Shown piece after piece: positions 37,393 to 46,596 of a stretch of 64,000 bases of DNA; within the stretch, counting starts at the first letter, position 1, and each line of letters starts with the position of its first letter. The position numbers and the translations under genes were made by a program. The notes beneath the pieces are model-generated. The model saw only the letters and a list, made by a program, of their open reading frames with translations. It was not told the origin of the DNA and made no database searches. This stretch comes from Alteromonadaceae bacterium (lineage in GTDB: Bacteria; Pseudomonadota; Gammaproteobacteria; Enterobacterales; Alteromonadaceae). The stretch lies in NCBI GenBank assembly GCA_014872785.1, contig WKFJ01000019.1, positions 1 to 64,000 on the forward strand, in the 5' to 3' direction.

Positions 37393-37420
37393 TTAAGGAT
37401 ACATTGGACTTTTGTATAAT
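37393..37420 (+). promoter_or_regulatory. sigma-70-like promoter for porin gene
   Basis: TTAAGG, a 16-base spacer, then a perfect TATAAT (37415-37420), about 68 bases before the porin ATG. The tandem repeats begin two bases after the -10 box. Confidence 0.5.
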
Positions 37421-37422
37421 AT

Positions 37423-37459
37423 GTGACATTTGCGACATTTGATAACATTTGTGACATCA
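37423..37459. promoter_or_regulatory. tandem 9-10 bp direct repeats, candidate operator
   Basis: Four head-to-tail units read GTGACATTT, GCGACATTT, GATAACATTT, GTGACATCA; a fifth related GTGAGACATT lies at 37385-37394. They cover the transcription start region of the porin promoter and the upstream region of the divergent HTH-REC operon, fitting cooperative binding by a BldC-like protein. Confidence 0.6.
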
Positions 37460-37487
37460 TCAAAGCCTAAATACGAGGGCGTTACTT

Positions 37488-38537
37488 ATGAAACTGACAA
37501 TGTTGAAACTAATTTCTAGCGCCACCACCGCATTGTGTTTAAGCACTGCAAATGCCAATTCCAGCCCGTTTACGCTGTTCGGTGACACCCTATTGAGGTA
37601 TGAAAATGAGCACAGTCACTTGAACATTCCTGACCGTGAAAGACTGCGTGTTGTGGCGCATCTAGGTGCGAAATATCGTTTAAATAAAGATTGGCAACTA
37701 ATAGGGAGATTAAGTACTGGATTAAAGAACAAACAGAATGTTCCAGCAGTAACGATACATAAGTTAAATGACCAGCCCACCCCCGATAGCGATGTATTCC
37801 TCGAACGGTTCTATATAAAGGGAAAGCTCAGTAGCGCGGATGTCACCGCAGGAAAACTGCCATGGCAAAGTTGGCAAGTCACTGATACGTTCTGGGACCG
37901 ACAACTAGCCCCATATGGTATCGATATGAGTTTTCAAAAAAATGACGCTCATACGCTGTACGCCATGTATGCCAAACCCCTTGATGGTAATAAAGATACC
38001 GTGGGAGAGCTCTTTGTCGGGCAGTGGCAATATCGCTATGAACACAATAATTTGAGATTTACTATTGCCCCTTGGTTAGTTAGCTACAAAGGGCAAGAAA
38101 ATGCGGTGCATGCTAAAAGAGACACTCAACAAGACAACCTATTTGCACGACTATCTATAGAGGCGCGATACGGAGCAGTATCTGTTGGCGCCGATGTGGG
38201 GCGATCTTTATCATCTTTTGATAAGAGTGACTTTAAAGAGTTCGCCGACCAACAGCACTCTTTCGCACTGCAACTGGGATACGGCAAGTTGGAAAACCCT
38301 GGAGACTATCAAACACACTTGCGCTACCTGCACGTTGAGCGCTTTGGTGTAATTTCAGAATTTGCTCAAAACGCGGTGGCTCGCTTTGCAACGTCTAACC
38401 TTCGTGGTTGGGACATAAGAGTACGACGCAAAATGAATGACTCAATATGGTTAGGTTCGCGTTTGAGTAGTATTGAAGAAATTATTGGTGAAGAAAAAGG
38501 CGTTAGATTAAGAGTAGAGGCACAATACAAATTCTGA
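37488..38537 (+). CDS. porin-like outer-membrane beta-barrel protein
   Basis: A 349-residue exported protein with a signal peptide cleaved after TANA (about residue 23). The rest alternates hydrophobic and polar residues in short strands and ends in Tyr-Lys-Phe, the usual C-terminal Phe of outer-membrane barrels. It lacks the acidic loop and GxRxxG motifs of classic trimeric porins and belongs to a diverged group of putative porins. Divergent from the HTH-REC/PhnD/kinase operon across an operator-like repeat region, it is the most likely output of that sensor and could admit its ligand. Confidence 0.72.
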   Translation: MKLTMLKLISSATTALCLSTANANSSPFTLFGDTLLRYENEHSHLNIPDRERLRVVAHLGAKYRLNKDWQLIGRLSTGLKNKQNVPAVTIHKLNDQPTPDSDVFLERFYIKGKLSSADVTAGKLPWQSWQVTDTFWDRQLAPYGIDMSFQKNDAHTLYAMYAKPLDGNKDTVGELFVGQWQYRYEHNNLRFTIAPWLVSYKGQENAVHAKRDTQQDNLFARLSIEARYGAVSVGADVGRSLSSFDKSDFKEFADQQHSFALQLGYGKLENPGDYQTHLRYLHVERFGVISEFAQNAVARFATSNLRGWDIRVRRKMNDSIWLGSRLSSIEEIIGEEKGVRLRVEAQYKF

Positions 38538-39014
38538 AACCAGCCTCCATTAATTTAAAATATAATATCTAATTACTTCACAGTGTGAGCAATTGTAAAA
38601 TTATATTTTATTACCTGTAAAACAAATGTAAATTAAAGAAAATAGCTTTTATCGCATCTGAGTGGTACTTTGTCGCAAGAGAAAATTCCGTTTAATCGTG
38701 AAGAACTAAAAGTCTGCACACTCAAGCAACCAGCTGCAGAGCCTTTAAAAAAAGCCACAAACTCAAGTTCACAACCCCCCAACACGTATATAGACAGCTC
38801 AAAAATAAAAATCCTCTATCAAAATAAATTTATTTTATTTTTTTAAATTTATTGTTGTTTTAATGATTTATTAGAGCTATAAAAAAGCGACTCAGTTTTG
38901 AGTAAACACAAGTGTTATTCCTGTTTTAGTGTTATTAAATCAACTTTAACCAGGTTAGTTTCAACTTCGGTTAAAGTTGATTTCTTTTATAAAAATATTT
39001 AGTGGAAATAAACC
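38538..39014. other. AT-rich intergenic region upstream of TonB receptor
   Basis: This 477-base gap has no credible gene. It is very AT-rich near 38560-38640 and 38800-38890, and has no clear terminator after the porin gene. Near its right end is a perfect long inverted repeat (listed separately). It probably carries the promoter and a long 5' leader of the receptor gene. Confidence 0.5.
38937..38983. promoter_or_regulatory. perfect 15-bp inverted repeat in leader of TonB receptor gene
   Basis: Arms AAATCAACTTTAACC and GGTTAAAGTTGATTT with a 17-base loop, ending 31 bases before the ATG. As RNA it would make a stable hairpin near the ribosome site; as DNA it could be an operator. The lone TTTCTTTT after it makes a leader terminator possible. 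Confidence 0.55.
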
Positions 39015-41600
39015 ATGAACACACACCTATCAAAATTATCTAAAAGCATTCGCTTCTTGATGACAGCATCTGTCTCAGCAGGCGTAATTGCAGTTGCGCC
39101 TGTAAGCGCACAAGAAAGCGACAATGATGATGCTAGCGTAGAAAAAATTGCCGTAGTAGGTTCTCGCGCAGCGCCTCGCTCAGTTAATGACTCTCCAGTA
39201 CCGGTGGATATCATTAGCAGTGACGAAATGAAGAAAAACGGATCTACCGATATGTTGGATATGCTGCAAACAGCCGTTCCATCATTTAACGTAAGAGCGC
39301 AGCCAATTTCGGATGCAGCAACATTAATTCGTCCAGTAAACCTTCGTGGCTTGTCGTCTGACAGCACATTAATCTTGGTAAATGGTAAGCGTCGTCACCG
39401 TGCATCTGTCATTGCCTTCCAAGGTGGTGGTGTTAACGATGGTGCACAGGGACCCGATATCTCAGTTATCCCTAACGCAGCGATTCAGCAAGTAGAAGTG
39501 TTGCGTGATGGTGCGGCAGCACAATACGGTTCAGATGCGATTGCGGGTGTAATGAACTTTGCCCTTAAGAACGACAGCGAGGGTGGTTCTTTCTCTGTTC
39601 GCCAAGGTGAATTCTATGAAGGCGACGGTGCAGCGACAACAATTGACGGTAACATCGGCTTACCGCTAACAGAGCACGGTTTCTTAAACCTTAGTTTCCA
39701 ATTAAAAAATGCTGACGCAACTAGCCGAAGTATTCAACGTCCAGATGCAGCAGCTATCGCGGCGGCAGGCAACACAGACATTCAAAACCCAGCTCAGATC
39801 TGGGGTAACCCTGAAATTAAAGACGACCTAACCATCTTCTTTAACTCTGGTATCGACATTAACGATAAAACTGAGCTTTACGCATTCGGTAACGTATCAA
39901 GCCGCGAAGCGATCGGTGGCTTCTACTATCGTAACCCACATAACCGTGGCAACGTATTCTCTATTGACGGTGGTACATCAATTCTAGTAGGTGATGTTGG
40001 TTACGCGACTAACGGCGTATCTACCTGTTCGTTCTTCAATGGTCCATTCCAAACTTCAAACTTACTAGTTCAAGATGACAACATTCTGGATGATGCAGAT
40101 TACCTAGCAATGGTTGCAGATCCGCAGTGTTTCTCAATGAACCAGCTTAAGCCAGGCGGTTACACACCGCAATTCGGTGGTGAAATTAAAGACCGCTCAT
40201 TTGTGGTTGGTATCGAAGGCGAGATGGGTGAATGGGGCTACGACGTAAGCTTAGCTACTGGTAACAACAAAGCAACCTTCTTCCTATACAACAGTTTGAA
40301 CCCATCAATGGGTCTTGATTCTCCAACCGATTTTGACACCGGTGCTTATGAGCAAGACGAGACCACGTTGAACTTCGATTTAGTTAGAACATTCGACGTA
40401 GGCCTATATGAGCCACTAAACTTCGCAACGGGTATCGAGTGGCGTGAAGAATCATTCACTATTACACAAGGTGAAGAAGCATCTTGGATAGCAGGTCCCT
40501 ACGCAGCGCAAGGCTTCAACGTAGGTTCTCATGGCTTTAAAGGTTTTGGTCCTGAAGCGGCTGGTAAGAACAAACGTGACAACTACGGTGTTTACGTCGA
40601 TGTTGAGACCTATGTATCTGAGCAATTAATGTTAGGTGCTGCGGTTCGTTACGAAGACTTCTCTACTTTTGGTGATACGTTAGATTACAAATTGACTGCA
40701 CAGTACTCTGTGACAGATGATTTCTCTGTTCGTGGTTCACACAGTACAGGTTTCCGTGCACCAACCGTTGGTCAGGAAAATGTTGTAAATACACAGACGT
40801 CAATTGTTGATGGTGAATTGATTCAAACCTTCATCGCTCCACCAACTAACCCATTGTCTGCGTTCTATGGCGGTCAAACATTACAACCTGAAGAATCGAC
40901 TAACTATGCCTTTGGTTTCGTTTACGAACAAGGCGATTTCTTCATGACCATGGACTACTACAACATCGAAGTAACAGGTCGTCTTGCACAGTCTAGCCAA
41001 ATTGCGGTTGACCCAGCTGATTACGCGGCACTAGAAGCTGCCGGTGTTGAGAATCCACAGCTTATTTCAGCCGTTACTTACTATGCAAATGACTTTGATA
41101 CCACCACTCAAGGTATCGATTTAGTCGCAACCTATGAAATGGCACTGATGGGTGGCGAGTCTAAGTTTTCATTGGCTTACAACTGGACTGACACGCAAGT
41201 TGATCAATTCAATGAAGCGACAACTGGTCTTGGTAAAGTAAGACGTTTGGAAGACGGTATGCCAGACCATCGCGCGACGTTAACCTTCGCTCAAAGCTGG
41301 GATAAGTTAAGCATGTTCCTTCGTGGTAACTTCTTTGGTGAGTACTATGCAACGCACGCGGATGATACCAGTGATTGGGGTTCAGAGTACGCAGACTCTG
41401 CATTTACGTTTGACCTAGAAGCAAGTTATGCGTTTACCGAAAACTTCACGCTTTCGGCTGGTGCAAATAACATATTTGACCAAGAAGCTCAGGAGCTTAA
41501 ACCTGGCACCAAAGGTGTGTTAGGTGCGGTTTACTACGAAAGTGGTCCATTCGATTACAACGGTGGTTTCTACTACGTACAAGGTCGTTATCAATTCTAA
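39015..41600 (+). CDS. TonB-dependent outer-membrane receptor
   Basis: An 861-residue receptor for active uptake across the outer membrane. Signal peptide to about residue 32 (VSAQES); a TonB-box-like segment (VEKIAVVGSRA) and plug domain follow (about 45-180, with LRGLSSDSTLILVNGKRRHR and VLRDGAAAQYGSDAIAGVMNF); then a 22-strand barrel ending in YQF. There is no STN signalling domain. It is a paralogue of the receptor at 43513, with which it frames a FecI/FecR pair. The plug type RGLSSD...VNGKRRH is common in marine receptors annotated for iron or plant/algal compounds; the substrate is unknown. Confidence 0.92.
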   Translation: MNTHLSKLSKSIRFLMTASVSAGVIAVAPVSAQESDNDDASVEKIAVVGSRAAPRSVNDSPVPVDIISSDEMKKNGSTDMLDMLQTAVPSFNVRAQPISDAATLIRPVNLRGLSSDSTLILVNGKRRHRASVIAFQGGGVNDGAQGPDISVIPNAAIQQVEVLRDGAAAQYGSDAIAGVMNFALKNDSEGGSFSVRQGEFYEGDGAATTIDGNIGLPLTEHGFLNLSFQLKNADATSRSIQRPDAAAIAAAGNTDIQNPAQIWGNPEIKDDLTIFFNSGIDINDKTELYAFGNVSSREAIGGFYYRNPHNRGNVFSIDGGTSILVGDVGYATNGVSTCSFFNGPFQTSNLLVQDDNILDDADYLAMVADPQCFSMNQLKPGGYTPQFGGEIKDRSFVVGIEGEMGEWGYDVSLATGNNKATFFLYNSLNPSMGLDSPTDFDTGAYEQDETTLNFDLVRTFDVGLYEPLNFATGIEWREESFTITQGEEASWIAGPYAAQGFNVGSHGFKGFGPEAAGKNKRDNYGVYVDVETYVSEQLMLGAAVRYEDFSTFGDTLDYKLTAQYSVTDDFSVRGSHSTGFRAPTVGQENVVNTQTSIVDGELIQTFIAPPTNPLSAFYGGQTLQPEESTNYAFGFVYEQGDFFMTMDYYNIEVTGRLAQSSQIAVDPADYAALEAAGVENPQLISAVTYYANDFDTTTQGIDLVATYEMALMGGESKFSLAYNWTDTQVDQFNEATTGLGKVRRLEDGMPDHRATLTFAQSWDKLSMFLRGNFFGEYYATHADDTSDWGSEYADSAFTFDLEASYAFTENFTLSAGANNIFDQEAQELKPGTKGVLGAVYYESGPFDYNGGFYYVQGRYQF

Positions 41601-41626
41601 TTGGTAGATTGATTACTACTTAACTC

Positions 41627-41658
41627 AACTGAACGGCGCGTTCGCGCGCCTTTCAGTT
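41627..41658 (+). terminator. terminator after TonB receptor gene
   Basis: AACTGAA-C-GGCGCG and CGCGCC-T-TTCAGTT form a long stem closed by a TTCG tetraloop. The T-tract is short (TTT inside the stem base). Confidence 0.7.
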
Positions 41659-41747
41659 TATAACAACAATATGAAAAGACTTTACAAACAATTGTTATTT
41701 GACGCTAAATAGCAGCTGTTTGTTAGGTTAAAAACGTTCAATAGAGC

Positions 41748-42332
41748 ATGACAAAAAAATCCAATATCTATGACACTTTTGTTAATTATCGCACGCAAAT
41801 AAAACGCGCGATCAGCGGCATCGTGCGCTCAGAAGATATTGACGATATCGTTCAAGAAACCTTTGTTAAGAGTTACGAGGCAGAACTCAAACAAGAAATT
41901 CGTTATGAACGCACATACATGCTTAGAACCGCGCGCAACCTGGCTTTGAATCACGTCGCCAAAGCCTCTGAAAAGCTGAATTTATCCATGGAAGATTGCG
42001 ATGAAGTTGATATGGGTAACGACTCAGTTCAGCTAGAAACTCAAGTGGAAAGCAAAGAGCGTTTTCTCAACTTTTGTAGAGCGACGGACACCCTATCACC
42101 TGAAGTGAAGCGCGCATTTTTACTTAAAAAAGTCTATGGCTTTAGTCAAAAGGAAATAGCGGGATATATCGGTATCGCGGAAAGCACCGTAGAGAAGCAC
42201 GTCGCAAAAGGATTACAACAGTGCTCAATTTATTTAAAAAATTTGAACCAAATGGGCCAAAAGAAGCCCAATAACAGAATTAATAAGCCGGCAAATGAGT
42301 TTGCTGTACGAAATATTAAAGGGCAGAAGTAA
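41748..42332 (+). CDS. FecI-like ECF sigma factor
   Basis: A 194-residue iron-starvation-type sigma factor. Region 2 is at about 20-75 (EDIDDIVQETFVKSYE ... YMLRTARNLALNHV) and region 4 at about 115-165 (LSPEVKRAFLLKKVYGFSQKEIAGYIGIAESTVEKHVAKGL). It is followed after 6 bases by a FecR-type regulator and then a receptor with an STN domain, the standard cell-surface signalling trio. The C-terminal 25 residues are a basic Asn/Lys-rich extension. Confidence 0.9.
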   Translation: MTKKSNIYDTFVNYRTQIKRAISGIVRSEDIDDIVQETFVKSYEAELKQEIRYERTYMLRTARNLALNHVAKASEKLNLSMEDCDEVDMGNDSVQLETQVESKERFLNFCRATDTLSPEVKRAFLLKKVYGFSQKEIAGYIGIAESTVEKHVAKGLQQCSIYLKNLNQMGQKKPNNRINKPANEFAVRNIKGQK

Positions 42333-42338
42333 CAAGCA

Positions 42339-43409
42339 ATGAATAATGTTGCCGCATTCAGCAGTAAAGACGCAATTCACGAGCAAGCGTGCTTATGGAT
42401 TAGCCGCATCGACCGCGGCCTTACTGATGAAGAAAAAATAGCGTTGCACAAATGGGTTTCCCAAACAGAGCAACACCGAGAACAGCTGTTCGAAATGGCG
42501 TCGTTGTGGGACGACCTAAGTGTAATGCATGAGTTGAGTGGTTTATTCCCGTTGCAAAACAAACCCGCAACTGAAGATGCCAGCATCATCGCAAAGACAC
42601 CTTGGCACAGACATCCTATCGCAGTCGCGGCCAGCATCGTATTGTTTTGCACCATAGCCATTGGTTGGTTAGTGCCTTCTCAGATACAGCAAAGTCAGAC
42701 ACATAACGAAGTTGCCGCAATTCAAATTGAGAAAACGGCCGTTGGTGAGCAGAAAACCATCAGCCTCAAAGATGGTTCAGTATTGCATTTGAATACTGAT
42801 TCCCATGTGGAAATTGATTTTCAAGGTAAGCAGCGCAATATTCGTCTATTAAATGGCGAAGTACATTTTGAAGTCGCACACGATAAGACTCGTCCTTTCG
42901 TTGTAGCCGCTGGCAGAAACTCTGTTACCGCGGTGGGAACTGCATTTAATGTAGAGCTTATTGGTAATGACAATTTGGAACTACTGGTAACCGAAGGTAA
43001 AGTTATGGTGCAGGATGTTAACCTGCCCATACCAACTGATGTGCTGACAAAAGAAATCGAAGAAGATCATGCGATTTATATGGTTTCCGGTGAAAAAGCG
43101 CTATTTAGTCGTGATGTAACAGCCTCTGTAACCACCCTTAGCCTAGACCAAGTTCAGCGTGCTTTGTCATGGCAACAAGGCATGCTCGTCTTTGAAGGTG
43201 AACCTCTTATCGAAGCACTGGCAGAAGTTAGTCGTTACACGTCAGTTGAGTTTGATATCTCTGACGAAGAGTTAAAAGACATCCGTGTAGCTGGATTCTT
43301 CAAAGTAGGTGATATTGACGGTCTGTTGCACGCGTTAAATATCAACTTCAATATTGACCATACTAAGTTGCAAGATAACACCATCTTATTGTCGGTAGAT
43401 TCAATTTAA
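42339..43409 (+). CDS. FecR-like anti-sigma/sigma regulator
   Basis: A 356-residue single-pass membrane regulator. The N-terminal DUF4880 segment (ACLWISRIDRGLTDEEKIALHKWVSQTEQHREQLFEM, about 15-52) contacts the sigma factor; a membrane helix is at about 96-113; the FecR domain follows (TAVGEQKTISLKDGSVLHLNTDSHVEIDF ... NGEVHFEVAHDKTRPFVV ... VGTAFNVEL). The C-terminal segment (RVAGFFKVGDIDGLLHALN) should meet the STN domain of the receptor in the periplasm. Coupled to the FecI gene upstream. Confidence 0.92.
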   Translation: MNNVAAFSSKDAIHEQACLWISRIDRGLTDEEKIALHKWVSQTEQHREQLFEMASLWDDLSVMHELSGLFPLQNKPATEDASIIAKTPWHRHPIAVAASIVLFCTIAIGWLVPSQIQQSQTHNEVAAIQIEKTAVGEQKTISLKDGSVLHLNTDSHVEIDFQGKQRNIRLLNGEVHFEVAHDKTRPFVVAAGRNSVTAVGTAFNVELIGNDNLELLVTEGKVMVQDVNLPIPTDVLTKEIEEDHAIYMVSGEKALFSRDVTASVTTLSLDQVQRALSWQQGMLVFEGEPLIEALAEVSRYTSVEFDISDEELKDIRVAGFFKVGDIDGLLHALNINFNIDHTKLQDNTILLSVDSI

Positions 43410-43512
43410 ACCTACACAATTACAGCACCTTAAGAAAAATTTTAGTTGCATGAAGCACAGGAAGGAATTTTTTGGTAAGGTGCCTGTAAAACTATAATTC
43501 ATAATCACTCAA

Positions 43513-46500
43513 TTGAGATGCTACACCGTTAGGCAGCTAATAAGTACCTGCAAAACAATAAACAAGGAAGGCTTTAAGTTTGCATGGCTTAAGCTTATGG
43601 TTTTTTGCGCCTTTTTTATCGTCTACCATCCCTCCTACGCTCAATCTAGAGTCGATTTTAATATCGATGCAATGCCTGCGGATCAGGCATTGACACTATT
43701 TGCTAAGCAAGCCAACACCACCCTTTTATTCCCCTATGAATTAGCCGCAAAAGAGCAGGCAAACCCACTCAAGGGAGAGTATACAGTTGAGATTGGAATT
43801 GTTCTGTTGCTCGAAGGCACCAAACTCTATCCGGTGACTGACAGTACCGGCCAATTGAGCGTACGCGCAATTGATGTAAAACCCAGTCAATTTGCCATGC
43901 AAACACCGGCATCCAATCAAGCATTGCAAGCCATTAGCGATGAGCCACGCAATCTCACGTACAACGAGGCACTACTTGAGACCTACGTTGAAAAAATAGC
44001 GATTGTGGGTTCCAGAGCGACACCTCGGAACGCTATCGATTCTTCGGTTCCGCTAGATGTTATCAATATTGCGGATTTGTCTCGGCAAGGGAATTCAGAC
44101 CTTATCTCTATGTTGAGTAAACTGATACCTTCATTAAATGTTAACGACCAACCGATAAACGACGCCTCGACTTTAGTTCGCCCAGCCAATCTTCGGGGGA
44201 TGTCTTCTGATCACACCTTAGTATTAGTTAATGGCAAAAGGCGTCATCGCTCTGCTGTAATCAGTTTTTTAGGTGGCGGATTATCTGACGGCGCGCAAGG
44301 CCCTGATATTGCAGCAATCCCCTATTCTGGCCTTAAGCAGGTAGGCGTACTACGAGATGGCGCCTCAGCCCAATACGGTTCAGATGCAATTGCTGGTGTA
44401 CTGAATTTTGCTCTAAAAGACGATGATGAGGGTGGCGTGTTGGAAACGCGCTTTGGTCAATATTACCAAGGGGACGGAGAATCCTTTCAACTTGCCGGCG
44501 GTATGGGTTTCTCTCTTCCTAACAACGGCTTTTTGTATCTTACAGGCGAATACAGAGAACAAAGCCCAACCAGCAGAAGTATTCAGCGCGAAGATGCGGC
44601 TATCTTAGAAGCCGCTGGCGTCCCAGATGTGCCCTCCCCAAGCCAACTTTGGGGAACTCCGACCGTCCACTATGATGGTAAATTTTCTTATAATCTTGAC
44701 ATTGACCTCTCTGCTGCACACGAGTTTTACAGCTTTGCTAACTATTCAAAGCGCTCGGTTGAAGGAGGGTTTTTCTATCGAAATCCAGAAACACGCAGTG
44801 GTGTTAATGTGATAGATATCCGGCAAAGTGACACCAATAATGATGGCGTAATCGACATGCAAGACGAGGTAAGTCACTTCCAATGGCTAGTTGCCGATCT
44901 CACGCCAGATTTATCTGGAAACTGTCCGCAGGTGACCTACGGCGTGAATGAAGTGTTGTTCAACCGTCCCGAATATCAACAAGTCCTAAATGACCCCAAT
45001 TGTTTCGCGTTTAATGAGCTGTTTCCAGGTGGTTTCACCCCTAAATTTAGTGGCGATATAGATGATGTATTTTGGGTCGCAGGTGTATCTGGCGAGCTCA
45101 ATAACGATTGGCAATACGATGTGAGTGGCATTATTGGCTACTCAAAAATTTCTTATGGACTTGAAAATACGCTTAATCCGTCCCTTGGTACCGACTCGCC
45201 AACGAGTTTCAAACCTGGTGGTGCAGTGCAAATTGAACAGAGCCTCACCTTCGATGTAAAAAAAGAAATTGAACTTAGCGTAGGTAATACCCTAAATTTC
45301 GCGGGTGGATTTGAAGTACGTAACGAGAACTATAGACAGGTTCAGGGGGATGAAGCGTCTTACAAAATTGGCTTTTTAGCCTTCGATCCGGACAATTTGG
45401 TGTCACAGGGTTTCAGCGTCGGCTCTAACGGTTTTCCGGGCTACCGACCGGAGACTGCTGGGAGCTGGTCGCGCAGCAACTGGGCGACGTACGTGGATGT
45501 TGAAGCGAATATTAGCAATCAAATGAGCCTTGGTATGGCGGCTAGGTACGAGGATTTCAGCGATTTTGGCAGCACCTTTGACGGTAAATTATCGGTATTG
45601 TTAGATGTCTCTGACAGTGTGGCCTTACGCGCATCAATCAATACCGGCTTTAAAGCTCCTACAGTAGGGCAAAGCAATGTAATTAACGTCACCACGGCAT
45701 TCGGTGACAACGGCCTGGAAGACCAAGCTACCCTGCCCCCAACCAACCCTATTAGCCAGCAACTAGGCGCGACTGCACTGCGTCCAGAAGAATCCGTCAA
45801 TACCAGTTTTGGACTCGTCAATAAATTCACCGATAACTTATACCTGACCATCGACTTTTTCCATATCAAGCTGGAAGACCGCATCAGCACAACGTCGGCC
45901 ATTCCATTAAGAGCAACTGATATTGAGGCACTTAATGCACAAGGCGTCGTTGATGCCGATCGATTTGGCGCCGCCAAATACTTTACCAACGATTTTGATA
46001 CCACCACCAAAGGCTTGGATTTAGTATTGAGTTATCTGACCGATTGGTGGGATGGTCAAACCCAGATCAGTCTCAACTACAATTGGACGGCTACCGAAAT
46101 AGATCGTATCACCCAATACGCCAGAATAGACAACAACGGCAATACGTTTCTAGAAACCAATTTAACGCCACAACGTATTCGGATGATTGAAGAAAATATC
46201 CCGCGACATCGCGGTAATATCAGTCTCAGCCAAACCTTTGAACGCACCAACGCCCTACTGCGCGTAAACTACTTTGGTGAATACTACGAAGACCATTTAG
46301 ACGCGTCTGCGGGCTTGGATATTGAAGCGGGTTCCGAAATGACAGTGGATATCGAATTCGGTTACCGTTTTAACGAACAATTGCAAATAATGCTGGGTGC
46401 AAACAACCTGCTAAACAACTCACCTGACAACAACCCACATGCCCTGAGAGCCGGTGCACTTTACCCCTCAACATCACCAATGGGGATCAACGGCGGCTTG

Positions 46501-46530
46501 TATTACTTGCGTTCGATTTATAATTTTTAA
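43513..46530 (+). CDS. TonB-dependent receptor with N-terminal STN signalling domain
   Basis: About 1005 residues. After the signal peptide (YHPSYAQS, about residue 44) comes an STN domain (about 45-110: VDFNIDAMPADQALTLFAKQANTTLLFPYELA), which transmits ligand binding to FecR. Plug (about 160-300) and barrel follow, ending in YNF. It is closely similar along its length to the 861-residue receptor at 39015, differing mainly by the STN extension. The start is uncertain: TTG at 43513 has no ribosome site, AAGGAAGG at 43564-43571 is 25 bases before the in-frame ATG at 43597, and that ATG would leave a signal peptide without a basic end. Confidence 0.9.
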   Translation: MRCYTVRQLISTCKTINKEGFKFAWLKLMVFCAFFIVYHPSYAQSRVDFNIDAMPADQALTLFAKQANTTLLFPYELAAKEQANPLKGEYTVEIGIVLLLEGTKLYPVTDSTGQLSVRAIDVKPSQFAMQTPASNQALQAISDEPRNLTYNEALLETYVEKIAIVGSRATPRNAIDSSVPLDVINIADLSRQGNSDLISMLSKLIPSLNVNDQPINDASTLVRPANLRGMSSDHTLVLVNGKRRHRSAVISFLGGGLSDGAQGPDIAAIPYSGLKQVGVLRDGASAQYGSDAIAGVLNFALKDDDEGGVLETRFGQYYQGDGESFQLAGGMGFSLPNNGFLYLTGEYREQSPTSRSIQREDAAILEAAGVPDVPSPSQLWGTPTVHYDGKFSYNLDIDLSAAHEFYSFANYSKRSVEGGFFYRNPETRSGVNVIDIRQSDTNNDGVIDMQDEVSHFQWLVADLTPDLSGNCPQVTYGVNEVLFNRPEYQQVLNDPNCFAFNELFPGGFTPKFSGDIDDVFWVAGVSGELNNDWQYDVSGIIGYSKISYGLENTLNPSLGTDSPTSFKPGGAVQIEQSLTFDVKKEIELSVGNTLNFAGGFEVRNENYRQVQGDEASYKIGFLAFDPDNLVSQGFSVGSNGFPGYRPETAGSWSRSNWATYVDVEANISNQMSLGMAARYEDFSDFGSTFDGKLSVLLDVSDSVALRASINTGFKAPTVGQSNVINVTTAFGDNGLEDQATLPPTNPISQQLGATALRPEESVNTSFGLVNKFTDNLYLTIDFFHIKLEDRISTTSAIPLRATDIEALNAQGVVDADRFGAAKYFTNDFDTTTKGLDLVLSYLTDWWDGQTQISLNYNWTATEIDRITQYARIDNNGNTFLETNLTPQRIRMIEENIPRHRGNISLSQTFERTNALLRVNYFGEYYEDHLDASAGLDIEAGSEMTVDIEFGYRFNEQLQIMLGANNLLNNSPDNNPHALRAGALYPSTSPMGINGGLYYLRSIYNF

Positions 46531-46544
46531 GTCTATTTAAAAAT

Positions 46545-46572
46545 AAAAACGGCACGACCAGTGCCGTTTTTT
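46545..46572. terminator. bidirectional terminator between receptor and natB genes
   Basis: AAAAACGGCAC / GTGCCGTTTTTT with a five-base GACCA loop. Confidence 0.9.
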
Positions 46573-46596
46573 CATATACTTTCTGATACTGATTTT

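Noticed and set aside
41627-41747. FecI-dependent promoter box before the FecI gene
   Set aside because: No sequence matched a known ECF -35/-10 pair well enough to report.
45519-46010. 163-codon antisense frame in the STN receptor gene
   Set aside because: Shadow of a clearly conserved barrel-coding sequence; low-complexity Ser/Leu composition.
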